Source: an uncultured Pseudomonadota bacterium (GTDB lineage Bacteria > Desulfobacterota_B > Binatia > UBA9968). From it: 11,623 bases of DNA. Every line of letters starts with the position of its first letter. Position 1 is the first letter of the stretch. The position numbers were made by a program, and so were the translations under genes. The stretch spans positions 1 through 11,623 of the forward strand of contig CAMLCX010000113.1 of NCBI GenBank assembly GCA_946478635.1. The letters run 5' to 3'. The notes under the pieces were generated by a model. That model made no database searches. It had not been told where the DNA came from and saw only the letters and a list, made by a program, of their open reading frames with translations. This document shows, piece after piece, positions 6,845 through 11,623 of the stretch.

Positions 6845-7939
6845 CTATTTTACGAACAGGTTGTTGAAGTAATCCACCCATTCATTGCCTTTGTCGTACT
6901 GGGCGTCGGGATTGATGTAGTAGGCGCGCTTGAAACGGCCCCCGCCGGGTTTCAAGTCGGCCTGTTTGGCGGGCACCTTCGGATGCGCAGGCAAATAGTT
7001 CGACTGCTGAAAAACCCTCTGTCCCTTCTCCGACGTGGCAAAATCGATAAACAGCATCGCCGCATGCGGGTGCGGTGAATTTTTCGCCAGGGCGATTGTT
7101 TGTATGGTCGCCGTCACCGGCTCGTGCGGCATCCAGTCGACCGGCGCGCCGGCCGATTTGCTGATGTAGGCATGATGATTGAAGATGTGCAGCGCCAGCG
7201 GATACTCGCCGGCGATCGTCAAATCCAATACCTGCCGGTTGCTTGCCGTAGTTTTGGCGATATTCTGCGTTCGCAGTTTCTGCAGATACGCCTTGCCGGC
7301 TTCCGATCCCATGGCGTTGAGAATGTTGCCCACGAAGATCGGCGCGCCCGAGCCGCGGCTTGTCGACCACATCATTTGCCCCTTCCAGCGCGGATTGAGA
7401 AGATCCTCGTAGGTCTTGGGGACTTCGTTCGGCTTGATCATCCGCGTGTTATAGCCGGTTGCGAAGAAATAAAGATTGGTCGAGCCCCAGAAACCCTGCG
7501 CATCTCGGAGCTCGGCGGGATATTCGGCCACCACCGGCGAATAGAAGCGTTGCAATAGATTGGCCCGGCGCACCATGGTCGGCGAGACCGTACCGTCGAT
7601 GATATCGACCTCGTACCTTTTGGCTTGATATTCGGCCATCATTTTTTGCACCAGGCGCTCCGCATTGCCGCGGAAAAATTCCACCTGGAGGAACGGATAT
7701 TCTTTCTCAAAAGCGTCTTTGACCGGCCGCACGACTTGATCCACGATGAGGGTCGTATAGAGAGAAACTTTTCCTTCCTTCTTGGCGCCTTCGACAAGGA
7801 TCTTCTGGCGGTCCGCGCGGTTCAGGAGGGCAACTTCTTCGACACTGGCCAATGAGGACGCCTGCGCAGCCAATATCGTCGCTAGGATCGTCAGCAATTT
7901 GAAACAACCCACAATTCGCTTTGAGTTCGGCTTCGGCAT
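6845..7939 (-). CDS. ABC transporter family-1 substrate-binding protein (Fe3+-type), copy B
   Basis: A 364-residue periplasmic binding protein. Residues 1-31 form a Sec signal peptide (basic MPKPNSKR, hydrophobic core, AQASSLA before SVEE). The mature part is a type-2 periplasmic fold of the AfuA/FbpA kind: KILVEGAKKEGKVSLYTTL at 46-64, FRGNAERLVQKMMAEYQ at 89-105, VDIIDGT at 111-117, KTYEDLLNPRWKGQM at 175-189, HPHAAMLFIDF at 290-300. A conserved tail motif, YLPAHPKVPAKQADLKPGGG, sits at 315-334. At the hinge position where ferric-binding homologues have adjacent tyrosines it reads FNHHAYIS (His255, His256). ATG at 7939 follows AAGGAAGGA with 9-base spacing. It is a tandem paralogue of the next gene upstream and probably feeds the fused permease that starts 15 bp after its stop. 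Ligand unknown: metal chelate, organophosphonate or other anion are all possible. Confidence 0.9.
   Translation of the reverse strand: MPKPNSKRIVGCFKLLTILATILAAQASSLASVEEVALLNRADRQKILVEGAKKEGKVSLYTTLIVDQVVRPVKDAFEKEYPFLQVEFFRGNAERLVQKMMAEYQAKRYEVDIIDGTVSPTMVRRANLLQRFYSPVVAEYPAELRDAQGFWGSTNLYFFATGYNTRMIKPNEVPKTYEDLLNPRWKGQMMWSTSRGSGAPIFVGNILNAMGSEAGKAYLQKLRTQNIAKTTASNRQVLDLTIAGEYPLALHIFNHHAYISKSAGAPVDWMPHEPVTATIQTIALAKNSPHPHAAMLFIDFATSEKGQRVFQQSNYLPAHPKVPAKQADLKPGGGRFKRAYYINPDAQYDKGNEWVDYFNNLFVK
7146..7217. repeat. Near-identical 72-bp patch shared by the two duplicated binding-protein genes (copy in B)
   Basis: Bases 7146-7217 match 8359-8430 at 71 of 72 positions, the only difference being 7166 (g) against 8379 (a). 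The last 51 bases are identical without a break. The patch encodes the hinge segment AGEYPLALHIFNHHAYISKS and its continuation into AGA. Neighbouring parts of the two genes differ at many third positions. Seen directly. Confidence 0.8.
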
Positions 7940-7980
7940 GAAAATGTGTCCTTCCTTTCGAACGCGTTAGGTCAAGCGAA

Positions 7981-8009
7981 AGCTATTCCGAGTCCTCTCG
8001 CCTTGTCAA
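7981..8009 (-). promoter_or_regulatory. Possible internal promoter before binding protein B
   Basis: In the 118-bp gap between the two paralogues, the minus strand has a perfect TTGACA (plus coordinates 8004-8009). It is followed 16-17 bases later by AATAGC or ATAGCT, a poor -10 match. The wider gap than elsewhere in the cluster (25 and 15 bp) fits a separate start for copy B plus the permease. Weak by itself. Confidence 0.25.
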
Positions 8010-8057
8010 GTTTCAAGAACTCGAAGTGAGTCGAATTCGCCTCCGGATGCATTCGCG

Positions 8058-9137
8058 TCAGCGCATGAAATTGTTCTCGAAATATTCCACCCATCCGTTG
8101 CCCTCATTAAACTGCGAGTCGGGCGTAAAATAAAGCGCGCGTTTGAAGCGCCCGCCACCGGGCTTGAGATCGGCCTGTTTGGCGGGAACTTTTGGATGAG
8201 CCGGCAAGTAATTGACCGATTGAAAAACCCGCTGTCCTCGTTCCGACAAGATGAAATCGAGAAAAAGCATGGACGCGTGCGGATGGGGCGCGCGCGTTAC
8301 CGGAGAGATCGTGTTGATCGTGGCGGACGCGGGTTCCAGGGCTTGCCACTCCGCCGGAGCGCCGGCCGATTTGCTGATATAGGCATGATGATTGAAGATG
8401 TGCAGCGCCAGCGGATACTCGCCGGCGATCACAAGATCGAGCAGCTGGCGATTACTGGCGGTGGTCTTTGCGACATTCTGCCCCTTGAGTTTTTGCAGAT
8501 AAGCTTTCCCCGCTTCCGGCCCCATGGTCTGTAAAATATTGCCGATGAACATCGGCGCGCCCGAACCGCGACTGGTCGACCACATCATCTGCCCCTTCCA
8601 GCGCGGGTTGAGCAAGTCCTCATAGGCTTTCGGGACTTCGTTGGGTTTCACCATGCGGCTGTTGTAGCCAAGCGCGAAAAAATAGACATTGCTCACGCCC
8701 CAATATCCCTGCGGATCTTTCAATTCTGCGGGATATTCAGCGAGATAAGGAGAGTGGAAGCGCTGCAGGTATCCGCCTTTTTTGACCATCGGCGCCGTCA
8801 CGGTGCCGTCGACGATGTCGACTTCGTAGCGCTTTCCTTGATACTCGGCGAACATCTTCTGCACCAGCCGCTCGGAGTTGCCGCGGAAATATTCCACCTG
8901 AAGAAACGGATATTCCTTCTCGAAGGCTTCTTTGACGGGACGAACGACCTGATCGACGATCAGCGATGTATACCACGAAACCTTGCCTTCCTTCTTCGCG
9001 CCTTCGACGAGAACTTTTTGCCGGTCCGGCCGATTGTAGAGGGCGATCTCGTCCACGGATGCCGCATAGGCATCCGAACGAATCGGCGCGAGGAGAAAAA
9101 ACAAAAGGGTGGCTAAAGATCTCCGCAAAAGTTTCAT
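8058..9137 (-). CDS. ABC transporter family-1 substrate-binding protein (Fe3+-type), copy A
   Basis: A 359-residue paralogue of the downstream gene; my hand alignment of the mature parts gives about 253 identities in 331 positions (76%). The signal peptide is residues 1-25 (MKLLRRSLATLLFFLLAP... DAYA before ASVDE). The core keeps the same motifs: VLVEGAKKEGKVSWYTSLI at 42-60, KAYEDLLNPRWKGQMMWSTS at 170-189, FNHHAYISKSAGAP at 248-261 and the YLPAHPKVPAKQADLKPGGG tail at 310-329. His250-His251 again stand where ferric-binding relatives have Tyr-Tyr. The frame is open a further 50 codons upstream to 9287, but I place the start at ATG 9137. A strong CAGGAGAT lies 7 bases before it, a signal peptide begins there, and the longer form would overlap the end of the preceding gene by 125 bases. 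It starts 25 bp after that gene's stop, so it is probably co-transcribed with it. Confidence 0.9.
   Translation of the reverse strand: MKLLRRSLATLLFFLLAPIRSDAYAASVDEIALYNRPDRQKVLVEGAKKEGKVSWYTSLIVDQVVRPVKEAFEKEYPFLQVEYFRGNSERLVQKMFAEYQGKRYEVDIVDGTVTAPMVKKGGYLQRFHSPYLAEYPAELKDPQGYWGVSNVYFFALGYNSRMVKPNEVPKAYEDLLNPRWKGQMMWSTSRGSGAPMFIGNILQTMGPEAGKAYLQKLKGQNVAKTTASNRQLLDLVIAGEYPLALHIFNHHAYISKSAGAPAEWQALEPASATINTISPVTRAPHPHASMLFLDFILSERGQRVFQSVNYLPAHPKVPAKQADLKPGGGRFKRALYFTPDSQFNEGNGWVEYFENNFMR
8359..8430. repeat. Near-identical 72-bp patch shared by the two duplicated binding-protein genes (copy in A)
   Basis: Partner of the patch at 7146-7217; 71 of 72 bases agree, with 51 consecutive identical bases at 8380-8430. 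It encodes the hinge region containing NHHAYISKSAGA. It could reflect gene conversion or strong local constraint. Confidence 0.8.
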
Positions 9138-9162
9138 GATCGATCTCCTGAGGGAGATAGTC

Positions 9163-10167
9163 TCATTGCCAAAGCTTCTTGATAAAGCCGCTTTTTTCCA
9201 ACTCATCCATAAAGCTCGTGTCCATGAACTCGGCCGGTCGGCGGCCCTTGGCTTTAGCGTTGCTTTCGCCGACAAGCTGCAACGCATTTTGCACGGCCTT
9301 GACGGTGAGGGTCGGAACTTTTTTTATATATTTAGTGATGAATAGGTCGTACGTGGCGGCGAGCACCTCTTGATCTTGAATGCCGCCGTATCGCCTCAGC
9401 GCCTTGATGCCCATTTCCCGATCCGTCATCAGCCGATGGGTCCCTTCGAGATAAGCTCGCATGTATCGCAACACGCGTTCGCGATTGGCATTGGCGTAGG
9501 CCCGGCTGACAGCGATTGTCGTAGTCGGCACTTCGATGCCCGACTCGGAAAGATCGTAGAGCGATTTAAGGCCCATCTTTTCCGCGAAAAAGGATGTCGG
9601 AAAGGAAAGCATGCCGGCGGCGATTCGTTTTTGTTGAATAGCCGGGATGAAATCCGAAAGCCGTCCGATCTGCACCAGACTTACGTCTTTGTTTGGCTCC
9701 AATTTCCACTGCTCGAGCACCGGCCTGAGCGCCAGATCCGTGAGCGATCCGAAACGCGTGACGCCGATCACCTTGCCTTTGAGGTCTGCGGGGCCACCGA
9801 TGCTCGGATGCGCGATGATCTTCATCAGATGACTTTCAATGGAATTAGCGAGCAAAATCAAATCCGAGCCGTTCACCGACGATTGCAGCGTTACGATCCC
9901 CGAGGTGCTGGTGAAATCGAGCTGCCCGGCAGTGTGAACCTGCACCATCTGCACGCCCTGAACGTAGACGAGTTCGGCATCGAGCCCATACTTCTCGAAA
10001 ATTCCCGCCTCTTTGGTGACGAAGAGCGGATACATGCTGGCGCTCGGCGATGGATAGCCGACACGGATCTTGGTGAGTCCGGTCGAGGCCGCATTTGCCC
10101 AGGGAGACACGACAACAAGACTCAACAAAATCGCTCGAATCAGGAACCGCGTTCGGTGCATCGACAT
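9163..10167 (-). CDS. SsuA/THI5-like (NMT1 family) ABC transporter substrate-binding protein
   Basis: A 334-residue periplasmic binding protein of the NitT/TauT/THI5-like class, whose members bind sulfonates, nitrate, hydroxymethylpyrimidine or aromatic acids. Residues 1-26 are a signal peptide (ILLSLVVVSPWANA before ASTG). Family landmarks are KIRVGYPSPSASMYPLFVTK at 33-52, EAGIFEKYGLDAELVYVQG at 53-71, a DLKGKVIGV...GSLTDLALR stretch at 128-148, and IPAIQQKRIAAGMLS at 174-188 (the family's 'AL..G.IDA' segment). The tail is Lys/Phe-rich (MDELEKSGFIKKLWQ). The frame opens at ATG 10179, but the only good ribosome-binding site (GGAGG, 10172-10176) lies after that codon and 5 bases before ATG 10167, so 10167 is chosen; ATG 10161 is also possible. 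No permease or ATPase of the SsuB/SsuC type is present. Ligand cannot be told from sequence. Confidence 0.88.
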   Translation of the reverse strand: MSMHRTRFLIRAILLSLVVVSPWANAASTGLTKIRVGYPSPSASMYPLFVTKEAGIFEKYGLDAELVYVQGVQMVQVHTAGQLDFTSTSGIVTLQSSVNGSDLILLANSIESHLMKIIAHPSIGGPADLKGKVIGVTRFGSLTDLALRPVLEQWKLEPNKDVSLVQIGRLSDFIPAIQQKRIAAGMLSFPTSFFAEKMGLKSLYDLSESGIEVPTTTIAVSRAYANANRERVLRYMRAYLEGTHRLMTDREMGIKALRRYGGIQDQEVLAATYDLFITKYIKKVPTLTVKAVQNALQLVGESNAKAKGRRPAEFMDTSFMDELEKSGFIKKLWQ

Positions 10168-10220
10168 CAGCGCCTCCATCGCTATTCAGTCAAAACAAAT
10201 TTGGACTTTTGTGACAAGCG

Positions 10221-11339
10221 TTATTTGAGAATACTCTCGGCAAACCTACCGGCCGGCACTCTGACTTTCGTGTATTTGTCTTCGAGGTGATTACGCAAGC
10301 GATGGTAGTCTGGCACTGTCAAGACGTCCTTGGCTGCGGTCACGCCGAGATCATTCAACCATTTGGTATCGACATCGAGACGGCGGGTGCCGTTTTCCAT
10401 GAGCTTGCCATACCATTCCTGGCCGTCTTTGCTCAAAAACCAATTGATGAAAGCTTTGGCGGCGTTGGGATGCGGCGGATTTTTCACGATACCGACGATG
10501 CCAAAGCTGTTGCTCGCCGGCAGACCCTCTTTTGGCGAGGGCACGGGCTTAAGAGGCAAACCCGCGCTGACAAATGGATCGGCCTGGCTGCGGCCGATGC
10601 CGAAGGCAATCGCCACCTTGCCCTTTGCCAGGGCGTCCGTCAGCTGGCGCAAATCGCGGGTCAGAAACAAATCCTGTTGCACTAATTTTTTTAAAAATTC
10701 TTCGCCCTTAACCTCCCACATAAACGACCAAATCGATTGCCCCGAGCTGGGCACGCGCGGATCGCTAAAGCCAATTTTGCTCTTCCATTTTGGATTCAAA
10801 TAATCGTCGAACGAGCGAAAATCTTCAGGCCTGGCCAGAGTCGTATTGTACCAGATGCCGTGGGTGCTCACATCGGCGAGAAAAGAATAGAGAAACCGGT
10901 GGGTGCTGACATTGTCTTCCCAAATATGCCCGCCCCACCACTGCCTGGCATCCTTGACTTCCGGCAAGACCAAGAGCGAATCAATCGGCTCGAGCATGCC
11001 TTCATGTGCGAGCCCAACGGCCGTGCCGGTGCCGACGATTAGGGCATCGAAATAGCGAACGCCCGCCTTTTGTTCCGCGGCGATCCGGCTCGCGTTTCTC
11101 GGCCCCGGGTTGGGCACGAGCTCGGCTTCCAGACCGAGCTTTTGTTTTAGGATCATCTCCATTCCCTTGCGCAGCTCCACCGCCGGCGGTATCGCTATGA
11201 CGATTTTGCCTTCCTTCTTTCCGGCTTCGATGACCTTGTCCCATTCCAGCGGTGGCTTGGCTTCGGCCGCCAACAACGGTGCATGACAGGCGAACGCGAT
11301 AATGAGGAAGATAATGAATCTGCCAAGCTTCTTGGACAT
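10221..11339 (-). CDS. Extracellular solute-binding protein, AfuA-like family, distinct from the duplicated pair
   Basis: A 372-residue periplasmic protein, first gene of the minus-strand cluster. Residues 1-27 are a signal peptide (MSKKLGRF, hydrophobic core, PLLAAEA). Cys18 lies inside the core but lacks a lipobox, so it is probably not a lipoprotein. The mature part has the type-2 binding fold: WDKVIEAGKKEGKIVIAI at 33-50, RIAAEQKAGVRYFDALIVGT at 85-104, FDDYLNPKWKSKIGFSDPR at 177-195, LAKGKVAIAFG at 237-247, and NPPHPNAAKAFINWFLSKDG at 287-306. The NPKWK and HPNAAK-like motifs recall the duplicated pair, but overall similarity is low and the NHH hinge is absent; this position reads AFGIGRS instead. 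ATG 11339 is preceded by AAAGGGAG four bases upstream. A 53-bp gap separates it from the THI5-like gene. Ligand unknown. Confidence 0.87.
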   Translation of the reverse strand: MSKKLGRFIIFLIIAFACHAPLLAAEAKPPLEWDKVIEAGKKEGKIVIAIPPAVELRKGMEMILKQKLGLEAELVPNPGPRNASRIAAEQKAGVRYFDALIVGTGTAVGLAHEGMLEPIDSLLVLPEVKDARQWWGGHIWEDNVSTHRFLYSFLADVSTHGIWYNTTLARPEDFRSFDDYLNPKWKSKIGFSDPRVPSSGQSIWSFMWEVKGEEFLKKLVQQDLFLTRDLRQLTDALAKGKVAIAFGIGRSQADPFVSAGLPLKPVPSPKEGLPASNSFGIVGIVKNPPHPNAAKAFINWFLSKDGQEWYGKLMENGTRRLDVDTKWLNDLGVTAAKDVLTVPDYHRLRNHLEDKYTKVRVPAGRFAESILK

Positions 11340-11623
11340 GCCGCTCCCTTTCAGCCCGCGCTTCTACCTGGTCAGCGTGACTGCTCTCTTAGCAACTTAG
11401 CGATAGTGACGCAAACAATTTTAACCAGGCGGCGACAGCGAATGAGGCTAGATCAATATGGTTGACGCGCCGAATCGTCAGGTGGTAATTGCGATGAGAC
11501 ATCAATACAGCTTCGCCGCCGCTTCGGAATACGGAAGATTGCTAAGAGGAATATCATTATCCATGCTCACCCGCCTCGTCATCCGAAAAAGAGAGCCGTT
11601 CGCCAACGGCCATGAGTTTCCTG
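11340..11623. other. Upstream region of the binding-protein cluster and unresolved right edge
   Basis: 284 bp with no secure gene. The part next to 11339 should hold the cluster's promoter, but I see no convincing -35/-10 pair. At the edge two frames compete. On the plus strand ATG 11494 is open to the end of the window (MRHQYSFAAASEYGRLLRGI and on), with a weak AGGTGG before it. On the minus strand a frame enters from the edge and stops at TGA 11502-11504, ending MDNDIPLSNLPYSEAAAKLY. The latter would suit the 3' end of a preceding gene, but 40 codons are too few to decide. Confidence 0.25.

Noticed and set aside
9138..9287. 50-codon N-terminal extension of binding protein copy A
   Set aside because: It would overlap the 3' end of the preceding gene by 125 bases and bury the signal peptide. 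A strong CAGGAGAT sits just before the ATG at 9137.
10168..10179. ATG at 10179 as the start of the THI5-like protein
   Set aside because: No ribosome-binding site precedes it, while GGAGG lies between it and ATG 10167 at proper spacing for the latter. The difference is only four residues.
9370..10290. 306-codon plus-strand open frame
   Set aside because: It is antisense to the THI5-like binding-protein gene, whose motifs and signal peptide are convincing. The plus-strand product has no recognisable features.

Overview
The window is a stretch of bacterial chromosome of moderately high GC, with genes on both strands but most on the minus strand. Signal peptides on four periplasmic-type binding proteins point to a Gram-negative cell. 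The density of orphan solute-binding proteins, together with this style of 'Fe(3+)-type' binding protein and NMT1/THI5-like protein, recalls uncultured soil Desulfobacterota_B (Binatia), Rokubacteria or other deltaproteobacterial lineages. That placement rests on general resemblance only. No rRNA, tRNA, CRISPR array, transposase, integrase or phage gene was recognised.

Left part (1-3000). A short hairpin-forming intergenic repeat lies at the left edge. Next come two divergent genes: a YihY/BrkB-family membrane protein with an added C-terminal winged-helix-like domain (minus strand), and an APC-superfamily permease that strongly resembles the polyamine/amino-acid (PUT-like) branch (plus strand). 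The 142-bp gap between them holds a plausible promoter for each gene. The one for the permease would start transcription only a few bases before its ATG.

Middle part (3106-4889). Two minus-strand genes follow: a small membrane-anchored zinc-ribbon protein, and a polytopic glycosyltransferase-87 (DUF2029) family protein.

Right part (5048-11339). This is a compact five-gene minus-strand cluster. In transcription order it contains an extracellular solute-binding protein (SBP), an SsuA/THI5-like SBP, two tandemly duplicated family-1 SBPs (about 76% identical by hand count), and one fused double-length ABC permease of the FbpB/ThiP type. Gaps are 53, 25, 118 and 15 bp. No ATPase lies in the window, so the permease must borrow one or have it encoded elsewhere. 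The two duplicated SBPs carry Asn-His-His where ferric-binding FbpA-like proteins usually have an Asn-Tyr-Tyr pair, so their true ligand is open. The last 284 bp hold the upstream region of the cluster and two short, competing open frames running off the edge.

Nothing here amounts to a clear new defence or mobile system. The most distinctive feature is the stacking of four binding proteins from three sequence groups onto one permease without an ATPase.
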